From the NCBI GenBank assembly GCA_937927265.1, contig CALBCO010000205.1, forward strand, positions 1 to 19,182: a stretch of DNA of 19,182 nt. Direction: 5' to 3'. A program made the position numbers and the translations under genes. Within the stretch, counting starts at the first letter, position 1. Each line of letters begins with the position of its first letter. This DNA comes from an uncultured Verrucomicrobiae bacterium. GTDB taxonomy: Bacteria; Verrucomicrobiota; Verrucomicrobiia; Palsa-1439. Positions 7,437 through 16,486 of the stretch are shown in pieces. The notes below the pieces were generated by a model that had not been told where the DNA came from, made no database searches, and worked only from the letters and a program-made list of their open reading frames with translations.

Positions 7437-8684
7437 ATGGCAACCTATTTTTCACGGGGCGCCGTCACAGATCAGATCGCCACTGGTGAAAAACGAACGG
7501 CTCTCGCCCAAGTTCTACGGGGCCGGAAGTTGCGGCGCGTCCTGATTCTGCCACCGGACCACACCCGGTTAAATTCCGATGCCGGGACCTTGACAACGAT
7601 CCTGTACGATTTGCTCGCACAGGTCGCTCAGGTGGACATCATGCCGGCGCTCGGCACGCATTCGCCAATGACTCCGGTTCAGTTGCGGATGATGTTCGGC
7701 GACACGATCCCGCTCGAACGATTTCTTGTCCATAACTGGCGCCATGGCATCCGCCACGTCGGTACAATCCCCCGTTCCCTTCTGCAAGAATGGTCGGAAG
7801 GACGGGTGGACTATGAGGTGCGCGTGGAAGTCAGCAACCAGCTCTTCGCCGGCTACGATCTGATTCTCTCCGTTGGCCAACTCGTCCCGCACGAGGTCGT
7901 TGGCATTGCCAACTACACCAAAAACATCCTGACCGGCGCTGGCGGCGCGGACACGATCAACAAGTCGCACTTTCTCGGCGCTGCCTACGGCCTGGAACGA
8001 ATCATGGGGCAGATCAACACGCCGGTTCGCCAGTTATTCAACTACGGTTGCGCCAAGTTCCTCAGTGACCTGCCGATTCTCTACATCCTGACCGTGATGC
8101 AAAAGACCGAGGCCGGCATGGTGATGCGAGGGTTGTACATCGGCGATGACGATGCGACGTTTGAGACTGGCGCGAAACTCGCCCAGCAGGTGAACCTCAA
8201 CTTGCTCGACAAACCATTGCGGAAGGTCGTCGTTTCTCTCGACCCGCACGAGTTCACGAGCACGTGGCTCGGCAACAAGGCGATCTACCGGACCCGCTTA
8301 GCGCTGGCCAACGGCGGCGACCTAATCATTCTCGCGCCCGGTCTCAAAGAATTCGGCGAGGACAAAGAGATTGATCGGCTCATTCGCAAGTACGGTTACC
8401 GTGGCACGACGGCGACGCTGGCCGCCGTGAAAGCGGATCCAGAGTTGGCGAACAACCTGAGCGCGGCGGCGCATTTGATCCACGGTTCGAGCGAAGGACG
8501 TTTTCGCATCACGTATTGTCCGGGGCCGGCGATAACTGCAGAAGAAATTCGATCGGTTGGGTTTGAAGCGGGTCACCTGCAGGATTATCCGCTTGCGGGC
8601 TTGAAAGACGGTTTCAATGGGGACATCTTCTATATCAGCAATCCGGCTTTGGGTCTCTGGGCGTTAAAGAGTCAGTTTGTCTGA
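7437..8684 (+). CDS. LarA-family nickel-pincer hydroxyacid racemase/epimerase
   Basis: A 415-aa protein of the lactate racemase (DUF2088) family, close to the usual 420-430. LarA racemises 2-hydroxyacids using a nickel-pincer nucleotide cofactor bound to a Lys. The expected residues can be placed: PPDHTR (Arg44), LGTHSPMT (His75), VPHEVVG (His152), YTKNILTG (Lys162, cofactor attachment) and NKSHFLGA (His178). The spacing His152-Lys162-His178 (10 and 16) equals that of His174-Lys184-His200 in the Lactobacillus enzyme, so it is likely active. Substrate is not fixed by sequence. Known homologues include lactate, malate and phenyllactate racemases and a gluconate 2-epimerase. The neighbouring gnd and KDG-kinase-like genes favour a sugar acid (inference). 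Cofactor genes larB, larC and larE are not in the window. No clear Shine-Dalgarno precedes the ATG. Confidence 0.85.
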   Translation: MATYFSRGAVTDQIATGEKRTALAQVLRGRKLRRVLILPPDHTRLNSDAGTLTTILYDLLAQVAQVDIMPALGTHSPMTPVQLRMMFGDTIPLERFLVHNWRHGIRHVGTIPRSLLQEWSEGRVDYEVRVEVSNQLFAGYDLILSVGQLVPHEVVGIANYTKNILTGAGGADTINKSHFLGAAYGLERIMGQINTPVRQLFNYGCAKFLSDLPILYILTVMQKTEAGMVMRGLYIGDDDATFETGAKLAQQVNLNLLDKPLRKVVVSLDPHEFTSTWLGNKAIYRTRLALANGGDLIILAPGLKEFGEDKEIDRLIRKYGYRGTTATLAAVKADPELANNLSAAAHLIHGSSEGRFRITYCPGPAITAEEIRSVGFEAGHLQDYPLAGLKDGFNGDIFYISNPALGLWALKSQFV

Positions 8685-8865
8685 AGGGATCAAGCGCGAG
8701 CATGTCGCCGCCGCCAGCGGCCGCAATTCTGTTCGGCCCCTGGAACGTCGCCGCTTCCCCCTCCACTCGCGGCGTTTCTGTTTGTTTGGCCCTGGGTACG
8801 ACGGAAAACTTGCCGATGGCCACGAACTTTGGTAGTGCAGGGCCCGCACGGGACAGGGCACACGG

Positions 8866-9999
8866 ATGAACGACCGCAAACTTGTGTTTTTATACTCACC
8901 GGAACTGGCGGGGCTGAAGTATCCGTCGGACTGCCCGTTCCAGACCAGCCGCGCCGTGCGCACCCGGGAACGATTGCTGTCGTTCGGCCTGCTCCAAAAT
9001 GAAGTCGCCCCCCGGTCAGCCATTCGCGCCGAAGCGGAGTGGTTTCATTCGCCGCGTTACCTGGACGAACTCGAACGCGCTGCCAACGGTGATCTGCGGG
9101 TCGAAGGGTTGTACATGGGATTGGGGACGCCGGACACGCCGGTGTTCCGCGATATGTACCAGTACGCACTCGCAGCCGCCGGGGCCACGTTGACGGGCGC
9201 AGAACTGATACTGAGCGGCCAAGCCGACACGGTATTTAACCCCTGGGGTGGGTTTCATCATGCGATGCCGGAAAAAGCCGCGGGTTTTTGTTACATCAAT
9301 GATCCGGTGCTTGGGTGCTTGCGCTTGACCGCCGCCGGCAAGCGCGTTTTGTACCTCGACGTGGATGCGCATCATGGCGACGGTGTGCAGGCGGCGTTTT
9401 ACGACCGTCGTGACGTGCTGACCATTTCTCTCCACGAATCCGGCAAAACTTTGTTCCCATGGGGCGGGTTCGAGGATGAAATTGGCGTCGGCGCGGGGCG
9501 CGGGTACAATGTCAACATCCCCCTGCCCGCCGGCACGTACGACGCGGCCTATTTGCGGGCGTTCCGGCGCGTGGTCCTGCCGCTCATCGAGTCGTACCGG
9601 CCCGACGTGCTCGTGCTCGAACTGGGCATGGACGCACTGGCCGGCGACCCGTTGACGCATCTGCGGCTGACCAACAACGCCCACGCCGATATACTCGGCC
9701 GTCTGCGGCGCTTTGGTTTACCCCTGTTGGTGGTGGGCGGGGGCGGGTATCACGCGGAGAATACGGTGCGCGGCTGGGCGTTGGCGTGGAAAATCCTGGC
9801 CGGTGAGGAAGAACACGATCTGAGTTTCGGGATGGGCGGGGTGATGCTGGAGAGCAGTGAATGGGTCGGCGGATTGCGCGATCATGAGTTGCCGGTCAGC
9901 GACGCCCAACGGCAGGCAGTCGAACCGGTCCTGGATGCCACGCTCGAAACAATAGTCCGCATGATCTTCCCATTGCACGGCTTGGCCGGTGCGTCCTAA
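8866..9999 (+). CDS. acuC: AcuC-type histone deacetylase-family hydrolase
   Basis: A 377-aa zinc hydrolase of the arginase/deacetylase fold. The deacetylase signatures are complete: the catalytic His pair in GGFHHAMP (131-132), Zn ligands Asp167 and His169 in YLDVDAHHGDG, the third ligand Asp256 in LGMDALAGD, and the transition-state Tyr295 in GGGGYHAENTVRGW. Length and order match bacterial AcuC, which removes acetyl groups from acetyl-CoA synthetase Lys in Bacillus and so controls acetate use. No acs or acetyltransferase gene is in the window, so the partner is unknown; other acetyl-Lys or acetyl-polyamine targets are possible. The gene sits 181 bp after the LarA-family gene, a gap with no repeats or clear motifs, so it may have its own promoter. 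It converges on the DUF2723 gene with only 26 bp between stops. Confidence 0.87.
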   Translation: MNDRKLVFLYSPELAGLKYPSDCPFQTSRAVRTRERLLSFGLLQNEVAPRSAIRAEAEWFHSPRYLDELERAANGDLRVEGLYMGLGTPDTPVFRDMYQYALAAAGATLTGAELILSGQADTVFNPWGGFHHAMPEKAAGFCYINDPVLGCLRLTAAGKRVLYLDVDAHHGDGVQAAFYDRRDVLTISLHESGKTLFPWGGFEDEIGVGAGRGYNVNIPLPAGTYDAAYLRAFRRVVLPLIESYRPDVLVLELGMDALAGDPLTHLRLTNNAHADILGRLRRFGLPLLVVGGGGYHAENTVRGWALAWKILAGEEEHDLSFGMGGVMLESSEWVGGLRDHELPVSDAQRQAVEPVLDATLETIVRMIFPLHGLAGAS

Positions 10000-10025
10000 G
10001 GCGCGCGGGCACGGCGCGGTCAGCG

Positions 10026-13000
10026 TCAGCGCCGGGGCATGGGCAGCAGCGGAGCGACTTGGACCAGTTCGCGGAAGCGAGGATGGTTTTGCAACGGGCC
10101 GAACCGCGCATCGTTGCGAGCCTGCTCGCGCAGCCCGGGGGAGAGTTGGACTGCAGTGGCCAAAGCATGCAGCGCTTGGTCGGCTTGGCCCGTGCTGCCG
10201 TACAACAACGCTGCCGCATACCAGACTTGCGCGTCTTGGGGGAAGCGTTGGAGTGCAACTTGGATGGCCGCCAATGTTTGCGGCAACTGTCCGGCGCTGA
10301 GGAGAATCTGCGCGGTGCCGAGCAACTCCTGTACGGTGCGGTTGGTCTGACTGATGTAGGCCTCGCACAGAGCGACGACCTGTTGGTGCTGGCCGAGTCG
10401 GGCGTAGGCTTGAGACAGTTCGGCCAGGGTTTGGAAGTTGTTCGGATTGGCACGCCATACGCTCTCCAGTCGCTGGATGTCGCTCCGCGCTTTTTGCATG
10501 CCTTCCATCTGGCTAATGGCCTGGGCAATCTTCGGGTTCAATGGATCAAGCGCATGAAGCGCGCGGATGACGGCGATCGCTTCGTCAAAACGGTTTTGTT
10601 CGACGTAGAGCTGTGCCAAACGGAAGTTGGCTTCGGGACTTTCCGGCGAGAGTTGGCGAGCTTGTTGAAAGGCGTACTCAGCTTCGGGTAGCATTCGCCG
10701 GTACGCATAGATGCCGCCAATGGCGGACCGCAGTTTGGCAAACGCGCGTTGCGCGTCGGCATCGCGTCGAAATTCGGGGCGCGACAAAAATTGCTCCGTG
10801 AGCGCGTCCCAGTAGGCCCGGTCGCGCTTGACGATCATCGCCCACATTTCGGGATTTTCCTGCGGCGTGGGCAGCACGTCGCGGTTGATTTTCATGATGA
10901 TCCCGTGCGGGGTCAGATGGGGATACATCCACGGAATGACGTAGCTCTCCTCGACGTAGAAAGCGTGTTTATCTTTGTTCCAGTCGAAGATCCACTTGGT
11001 GAGGATGCCATTGATGGCCATCACGCCGCCGACACCACGGACGCTGACCCGCCCTTGCGCGTCCACACTGACTTGTTCTTCGGAGCTCAAGGGACGGTTG
11101 CGAGCTTCATTGACGTATTGCTGAAACGCCTGGCTCAATTCCTGTTCCGTCGGGATGCGGATCGGCTCACGCGGGTAGAGGATGTCACGCAGTAACGGTT
11201 TCCACGCCAGCCGCATCCAGGCGCGTTGCCAAGGCAAAAACTTCTCCAGAGTTGCCGGGCTGGCCGGGTTCGGACGGGAATGGTCGTAGTGGTCGCGGAT
11301 ATAGCTCAGGTAGGTGGCATCGGCGAGCGCGTTTTGGGTGATGATGTACACGTCACGCCGGTCAAATTGCGGGCCACCTGCAGGATCGCACCACGGATCG
11401 CGGTAGCGTTGCCAGGGGGCAACGAAGCTTTCACAGAAAATCATGTACGTCGGAACAAAGCGTCCAGGGTCCGTACCGCCGTACAACACGGCATCCCGTT
11501 CCATCGGCGGATAGTCACCGCCGGGGTAGAACATCCGGTAGCCGAACTGGTAGCCGAAATCGTGCCCGCGTTGGTCGCAAGTGGCGCGGTTACGCACCAT
11601 CGGGATCACCGGCAATACCAACAGCAGCACACAACCGACGCGCAGTCCCGGCCATGACTGCGGCCAGCGCGCCAACGCCGCCGCCAGGCCCAGGGCAAAA
11701 CCGTAACCGATCAGGATTGCAAAGAATCCATGTGCGGGTGCGAAGAACTTAAGGTTGATCTCTTGGTTGATCTTATCGAGTTGCGGATTGATGATCGTCA
11801 GCAACCCTGCGCTGGTGGTGGCAAACGCCGCCCACACAAAAACGTACCACACCCGGCCGCGCGGTCGCAGCTTGCGCCACTGCACAAGCGGGACGACCAT
11901 GCCAGCCAGACCAACCAAACACAACGGCAGGCTGTACTGATTGATCATGGCCCCGGTGAACAGTCGGATTTGAATAAGAAATTCCTTGCTGAACGGGCTG
12001 GCAATGTTGAGTTTTTCGTATTGGCCGCGCGTCAGCGAATGCAGGAACCCTTGCTTGGTGGAGGCGTAGCCCCAATTCATCGGCGGATTGGTCGAAGAGG
12101 CCACCGGCATGTAGGCGTAGAAACTGCACCCGGCCAGAAACACGGCGGCGCAAATCAACGCGCGACGGCGGTTCAGCCACTTCTGTTGTCCAAAGAAAAC
12201 CAACAACACCGCCGCCACCAGCCCGGCCGCCAGTGCCCGATACCAGAAACGGTTCAGGAAAAACTCTTTCGAGGTCGGACTTTCCAGCCACGCCCAAAAC
12301 GCGAACCCAACCGTCGCCGCCAAAAACGCCGCCGTCAAGACCGCCCAAAACGGCCCAAGCGTGGTCATGATTGTGTGCAGTTGGCGCGGCGTCTTCGGCG
12401 ATTCCCACAACGTCTCCCAACTCACCGCAAACGCGCCGATCAAAAACGGCAATGCCATCACGGCGATGGTCTGATGATTCGTGATGCCCAACGCATAGAC
12501 CAAAATCGTCGCGTATAAGAACCCGACCCGTTGCGGACGCATCGTCCACGCGAAAAACGTGCACGCCGTCAACGTGAACATAAACACATTGAGCACCCGC
12601 ATCTCCGGCACGCACGCCCACAGCCACACGCCACGATTGAACCCGAACAGCAACGACGCGCTTGCGCCCACAAACAAGGCAATCCAGTGCTTCGTCTTCT
12701 CGTCCAACGCGTCGCCCCACGTGACCGACCGCAATAACATCAAAATGCTCCGCGTCATCAACAACGTCATCACGCCGACCACGAGCGCCCCGGTCAGCAC
12801 CGACATCAGACAAATCCGCCACGCCGGGTTGCCCAGCGGAATCAAGTGCCGCCACACCCACCCCAGGAACGTCCACAGCGGATAGCCCGGCGGATGCGGT
12901 ACACCAAAATGAAACGCACCGGTCACCAACTCGCCCGAATCCTGCAATGTCACCTCCGGCGACATGCAGTAAAAAAACACGCCAAACGCGATCAGAAACG

Positions 13001-13106
13001 TCGCCAGTGCCGTCCACCACTCTTCGCGAGTAAAAAATTGTAGGGATACACCGGCGTCGGTGGGGACTGGCGACTGAACGACGGGGTTGCGGGGGGATTG
13101 CTTCAT
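10026..13106 (-). CDS. DUF2723 polytopic membrane protein with C-terminal TPR repeats (glycosyltransferase-like)
   Basis: At 1026 aa this is the largest gene here. The N-terminal half is polytopic, with roughly eleven hydrophobic segments between residues 33 and 510. It carries the DUF2723 signature QDSGEL (55-60) and GVPHPPGYPLW (68-78), in the first loop after membrane segment 1, where GT-C glycosyltransferases keep their acidic catalytic residue. A soluble region follows (about 510-800), then TPR-like helical repeats from about 815 to the end (for example EANFRLAQLYVEQNRFDEAIAVIRAL). DUF2723 proteins are related to protein O-mannosyltransferase-like enzymes; the acceptor here is unknown. 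It is the last gene of the minus-strand run, 12 bp after purH. Membrane topology and the DUF2723 call are firm; enzymatic activity is an inference. Confidence 0.85.
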   Translation of the reverse strand: MKQSPRNPVVQSPVPTDAGVSLQFFTREEWWTALATFLIAFGVFFYCMSPEVTLQDSGELVTGAFHFGVPHPPGYPLWTFLGWVWRHLIPLGNPAWRICLMSVLTGALVVGVMTLLMTRSILMLLRSVTWGDALDEKTKHWIALFVGASASLLFGFNRGVWLWACVPEMRVLNVFMFTLTACTFFAWTMRPQRVGFLYATILVYALGITNHQTIAVMALPFLIGAFAVSWETLWESPKTPRQLHTIMTTLGPFWAVLTAAFLAATVGFAFWAWLESPTSKEFFLNRFWYRALAAGLVAAVLLVFFGQQKWLNRRRALICAAVFLAGCSFYAYMPVASSTNPPMNWGYASTKQGFLHSLTRGQYEKLNIASPFSKEFLIQIRLFTGAMINQYSLPLCLVGLAGMVVPLVQWRKLRPRGRVWYVFVWAAFATTSAGLLTIINPQLDKINQEINLKFFAPAHGFFAILIGYGFALGLAAALARWPQSWPGLRVGCVLLLVLPVIPMVRNRATCDQRGHDFGYQFGYRMFYPGGDYPPMERDAVLYGGTDPGRFVPTYMIFCESFVAPWQRYRDPWCDPAGGPQFDRRDVYIITQNALADATYLSYIRDHYDHSRPNPASPATLEKFLPWQRAWMRLAWKPLLRDILYPREPIRIPTEQELSQAFQQYVNEARNRPLSSEEQVSVDAQGRVSVRGVGGVMAINGILTKWIFDWNKDKHAFYVEESYVIPWMYPHLTPHGIIMKINRDVLPTPQENPEMWAMIVKRDRAYWDALTEQFLSRPEFRRDADAQRAFAKLRSAIGGIYAYRRMLPEAEYAFQQARQLSPESPEANFRLAQLYVEQNRFDEAIAVIRALHALDPLNPKIAQAISQMEGMQKARSDIQRLESVWRANPNNFQTLAELSQAYARLGQHQQVVALCEAYISQTNRTVQELLGTAQILLSAGQLPQTLAAIQVALQRFPQDAQVWYAAALLYGSTGQADQALHALATAVQLSPGLREQARNDARFGPLQNHPRFRELVQVAPLLPMPRR

Positions 13107-13118
13107 AACATGAAATCC

Positions 13119-14654
13119 TCAGTGGCGAAAATGGCGGATGCCGGTCAAGACCATTGCGAGATTGCGTTCGTTGGCGGCCGCGATCACCTCGGCATCGCGA
13201 ACGCTGCCGCCCGTCTGGATCACGGCCGTGGCGCCAGCGTCAGCCGCCGCCAGTACCCCATCCGGGAACGGGAAAAAAGCGTCGCTGGCCACTACGCTGC
13301 CGGCCAGACTTAAACCAGCCTCCCTGGCTTTCCACACAGCGATTTTCGACGAGTCCACGCGACTCATTTGACCCGCGCCAATACCAAGCGTTCGACTGGT
13401 CTCGCCTTCCGCGCCGGCAAACACAATCGCGTTGGATTTGACGTGCTTGACCACGCGCCACGCAAACAACAGCGCGTGCCGCTCAGCCTGCGTCGGCTCG
13501 CGTTTCGTCACGACTTTCAAATCTGCCACCGACACCAGTCGGGTGTCGGTATCCTGCGCGAGCATCCCGCCCGGCACTGACCGGACCGACAACGACGCGT
13601 GGACGTTGGCAGACTGACGGATGAGCCGCAGGTTTTTCTTTTTCTGCAAGATTGCCAACGCTTCGTTCGTGAACGACGGCGCGACAATCACTTCGCTGAA
13701 AATCTCCGCAATGGCCTGGGCGATGTCGGCATCAAGCGGGCGGTTGACTGCAATGATGCCGCCAAACGGCGCCTGTCGGTCGGTTGCGTAAGCCAACTCC
13801 CACGCCTCCGCCAGCGTCGGCGCGCTGCCGACTCCGCACGGGTTGGTGTGTTTGATGATCGCCACCGTCGGCTCGTCGAACTCAGCCACCAATCCGGCCG
13901 CAGCGGTGAGATCCAAGATGTTGTTGTACGACAACTCCTTGCCGTGCAGTTGTTGAAAGTAGCGGCCGAAATCCCCGTACAGGGCCGCTCGTTGGTGGGG
14001 ATTCTCGCCGTAGCGAAGGTCCTGCGCTTTCGGCAACGCGATATTGAGCGTGGCGGGTAATCTATCGGTCTGGCCAAGAAACGCCGCAATCGCGCCGTCG
14101 TACCGGCTGGTCGTCGCGAACACTTTGACCGCCAGCTCGCGGCGCAGCGCATCGCTCGTCGCGCCCCCGTTGGCCTGCATCTCGGCCAACACCCGACCGT
14201 AATCAGCCGGATCCACCACCACCGTCACACTGGCGTGGTTTTTTGCCGCGCTGCGCAACATGCTCGGACCGCCAATATCTATGTTTTCAATCGCCTCGTG
14301 CAGGGTGACGTTGGGTTGGGCGACCGTCTGCTCGAACGGGTACAGATTGACCACGACAAGGTCAATCGGCTCGATGCCGTGCTGGGCGGCGGCGGCTTCG
14401 TGGGCAGGATTGCCGCGGATGTAGAGCAGGCCGCCGTGGACTTTCGGGTGCAACGTCTTCACCCGGCCGTCCATCATTTCGGGGAAACCGGTAAATTCGC
14501 TGATCTCAATCACTGACAGGCCCGCTTCTTTGAGAGCGCGCGCGGTGCCGCCAGTTGAGATGATGGCAACGCCGAAGGTCGCCAGTTGCCGGGCAAACTC
14601 CACCAACCCGGTCTTGTTGGAAACACTGATCAATGCTCGCTGAATCTTGCGCAT
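13119..14654 (-). CDS. purH: Bifunctional AICAR formyltransferase / IMP cyclohydrolase
   Basis: A full-length 511-aa PurH, which carries out the last two steps of de novo IMP synthesis (AICAR to FAICAR to IMP). The N-terminal cyclohydrolase domain opens ALISVSNKTGLVEFA and contains FPEMMDGRVKTLHPKVHGG. The formyltransferase domain has the catalytic Lys-His in IIKHTNPCGVG, the DRQAPFGGIIAVNRPLD segment, and the closing DAFFPFPDGV...AVIQTGGSVRD and GIRHFRH. All usual signatures are intact. It starts 12 bp after the M20 peptidase gene and ends 12 bp before the DUF2723 gene. purM heads the same gene run, which supports a functional purine link despite the unrelated genes between them. Confidence 0.96.
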   Translation of the reverse strand: MRKIQRALISVSNKTGLVEFARQLATFGVAIISTGGTARALKEAGLSVIEISEFTGFPEMMDGRVKTLHPKVHGGLLYIRGNPAHEAAAAQHGIEPIDLVVVNLYPFEQTVAQPNVTLHEAIENIDIGGPSMLRSAAKNHASVTVVVDPADYGRVLAEMQANGGATSDALRRELAVKVFATTSRYDGAIAAFLGQTDRLPATLNIALPKAQDLRYGENPHQRAALYGDFGRYFQQLHGKELSYNNILDLTAAAGLVAEFDEPTVAIIKHTNPCGVGSAPTLAEAWELAYATDRQAPFGGIIAVNRPLDADIAQAIAEIFSEVIVAPSFTNEALAILQKKKNLRLIRQSANVHASLSVRSVPGGMLAQDTDTRLVSVADLKVVTKREPTQAERHALLFAWRVVKHVKSNAIVFAGAEGETSRTLGIGAGQMSRVDSSKIAVWKAREAGLSLAGSVVASDAFFPFPDGVLAAADAGATAVIQTGGSVRDAEVIAAANERNLAMVLTGIRHFRH

Positions 14655-14666
14655 GGCGGTGGCACG

Positions 14667-16031
14667 CTAACGAATTGCGCGCCTTCTGGCAACGCCCAAT
14701 TTGCGCAGCAGTGCCCGGCTCATCGCGATGCCAGCCTCGAAGTTGGCAAGATCGAATTTCTCGTTGGGCGAATGCCAGTTGTCGTCCGGCAACCCCAAGC
14801 CGACCAGCAGCACTTCCCCACCCAACTGCCGCTGAAACATCTCCAACACAGGTAACGTCCCGCCCTCCCGCACCAACACCACAGGCCGGCCAAACGCCTC
14901 AGCCAACGCCTCCTGCGCCGCGCGGCCGCCCGCCGTGTCCGGGTTGGTCAGAAACGGCGGCGCATGATGTCCTTCGGTAATCGTCAGCCGCACCGTGGGC
15001 GGGCACGACCGACGGAGGTGCCGCGCCACGGCGGCAGCCACCGCTGCCGGGCGTTGGTCGGGCACAATCCGACAAGTAATCTTGGCACTGGCCCAGGCCG
15101 GTATAATCGTCTTGCCGCCCACCCCTTGGTAACCGGCGGTCAATCCATTGATCTCGAATGTCGGACGAGCCCAACGCCGTTCCAATACCGAGTAGCCAGC
15201 TTCGCCCGCCAATGCCGGCACGCCGAGAAACCGTTGGTAAGCCCTCTCATTAAACGGAAGCTTCCGCCAGGCCCGCCGCTCCCAAGCCGCCAATGGCCGG
15301 ACGCCCCCGTAAAATCCCGGCACGGTCACACGCCCCGCGGCGTTCATACAATCGGCCAACAACTGCGCCAATACTTGGGCCGGGTTGGCGACGCTGCCGC
15401 CGAAAACACCGGAATGCAGATCCCGATCGGGCCCATCCACGCGCACTTCCAGCGCCACGACGCCACGCGTCGCATACGTCAACGCCGGATGCCGGGCCGA
15501 ATACATCCCGCTGTCGGAAATGACCACATAGTCGGCCCGAAGTTGCCGGGCATGACTCGACAACAACTCCACCAAACTCGCGCTGCCGGTTTCTTCCTCG
15601 CCTTCGAGCAAGAAAATTACCCCGACCGGCAGCTCCGCTTGAAATGACTCCACTGCCTTCACGTGCGCGAAAAACTGACCTTTATTGTCCGACGCGCCGC
15701 GCCCGTATAGTTTGCCGTCCTGAACAACCGCGCCGAAGGGCGGCGTCCGCCACACCTCCAGCGGCTCAGGCGGTTGGACATCATAGTGGCCGTAGATCAA
15801 CACCGTCGGCGCCCCGCGCGGACCGGCCGCGCGCGCAGTAATAATCGGGTGGGCAGCCGTGCGGTGAATCACGGTCTTCAGTCCCAACGACCGTAAATGC
15901 TCCGCCAACCACTGGGCACATGCCCGCACATCCCCGTCATGGTCGGGCTGCGCGGAAATACTTGGAAATCGCACCAGTTCCTGAAGCTCGGCCACAAACC
16001 GCGCGCGATGCTGGACGAGGTAATCTGTCAT
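14667..16031 (-). CDS. M20-family metallopeptidase (CNDP/ArgE-like dipeptidase)
   Basis: A 454-aa cytosolic dinuclear zinc peptidase. I chose the ATG at 16031 (MTDYLVQHR) because it overlaps the upstream stop as ATGA; the frame extends 14 codons further up but without family sequence. Metal and catalytic residues can be placed: His82 and Asp84 in GHYDVQP, bridging Asp115 in ASDNKG, base Glu146 with ligand Glu147 in EGEEETGS, Asp173 in ISDSGM, and a C-terminal His in NWHSPNEKF. The DLHSGVFGG segment (His206) belongs to the dimerisation/lid domain. The order matches M20A/M20F-type dipeptidases and N-acyl amino-acid hydrolases. Substrate is not determined by sequence. It may supply amino acids from peptides; no direct tie to purine synthesis is evident. 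Confidence 0.88.
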   Translation of the reverse strand: MTDYLVQHRARFVAELQELVRFPSISAQPDHDGDVRACAQWLAEHLRSLGLKTVIHRTAAHPIITARAAGPRGAPTVLIYGHYDVQPPEPLEVWRTPPFGAVVQDGKLYGRGASDNKGQFFAHVKAVESFQAELPVGVIFLLEGEEETGSASLVELLSSHARQLRADYVVISDSGMYSARHPALTYATRGVVALEVRVDGPDRDLHSGVFGGSVANPAQVLAQLLADCMNAAGRVTVPGFYGGVRPLAAWERRAWRKLPFNERAYQRFLGVPALAGEAGYSVLERRWARPTFEINGLTAGYQGVGGKTIIPAWASAKITCRIVPDQRPAAVAAAVARHLRRSCPPTVRLTITEGHHAPPFLTNPDTAGGRAAQEALAEAFGRPVVLVREGGTLPVLEMFQRQLGGEVLLVGLGLPDDNWHSPNEKFDLANFEAGIAMSRALLRKLGVARRRAIR

Positions 16032-16486
16032 TCGAATTTTAACTCCGGTATCTCTGCCCGGGTCAATTGCCACTGCCCTTCCTGTTTGCGGAACGCAAGG
16101 CGGAACCGATCGGAGAACAACTCGCTCTCCCCACCCCCGGCCCGCGGCGTGGCCAACACTTTGGCAATCAACACCACGCGCGCCGTTCCGCTGTCCCCAT
16201 CCAATTCGGTGGTCAAATCGCTAAGGTGAATGAACATACTGCCATATTGCAGCCGATATGCGCGGACGGCGGCTACCAACGTCTCTTTGTCCAAACCGCG
16301 GTCGTCGCTGTAATCCGACGCGATGGCGGATTGTAACGCGAGAAAGTTCCCCTTCTCTACGGCCCGTTCCATGGCGGCGATTTGCCGGCGCAGTCGGGTC
16401 TCCTCTGTCGCGAACAGATGGCGCGCCCCATACCAACCCCCAGCGGCCACCAACACCAACAGCACAATCCATTTCAACCGTCTCAT
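16028..16486 (-). CDS. Small membrane-anchored protein with possible SnoaL/NTF2-like domain
   Basis: A 152-aa protein I cannot assign firmly. I place the start at the ATG at 16486, which overlaps the signal peptidase stop as ATGA; seven upstream in-frame codons are ignored. Residues 1-5 are basic and residues 6-23 form one membrane anchor or uncleaved signal (WIVLLVLVAAGGWYGARH). A helix with charged residues follows (ATEETRLRRQIAAMERAVEKGN). Then comes a domain of about 105 residues with the helix-then-strand pattern of SnoaL/NTF2-like folds: a short loss-prone helix (LALQSAIASDYSDDRGLDKETL), then alternating strands ending GQWQLTRAEIPELKF. The stop overlaps the M20 peptidase start, so translation is probably coupled. 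Function unknown; probably periplasmic and possibly a binding domain. Confidence 0.65.
   Translation of the reverse strand: MRRLKWIVLLVLVAAGGWYGARHLFATEETRLRRQIAAMERAVEKGNFLALQSAIASDYSDDRGLDKETLVAAVRAYRLQYGSMFIHLSDLTTELDGDSGTARVVLIAKVLATPRAGGGESELFSDRFRLAFRKQEGQWQLTRAEIPELKFE

Noticed and set aside
8685..8865. Possible small gene or terminator between the LarA-family gene and acuC
   Set aside because: No ribosome site with a plausible short ORF, and no hairpin followed by a T-run, could be found by eye in these 181 bp.
11730..12518. A 262-codon plus-strand frame antisense to the DUF2723 gene
   Set aside because: The product is Arg/Gln/His-rich low-complexity sequence, as expected from the complement of hydrophobic membrane codons.
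11773..13020. A 415-codon minus-strand frame inside the DUF2723 gene
   Set aside because: It is another frame of the same strand with low-complexity Val/Gly/Arg-rich sequence; the DUF2723 frame carries the family motifs and membrane pattern.
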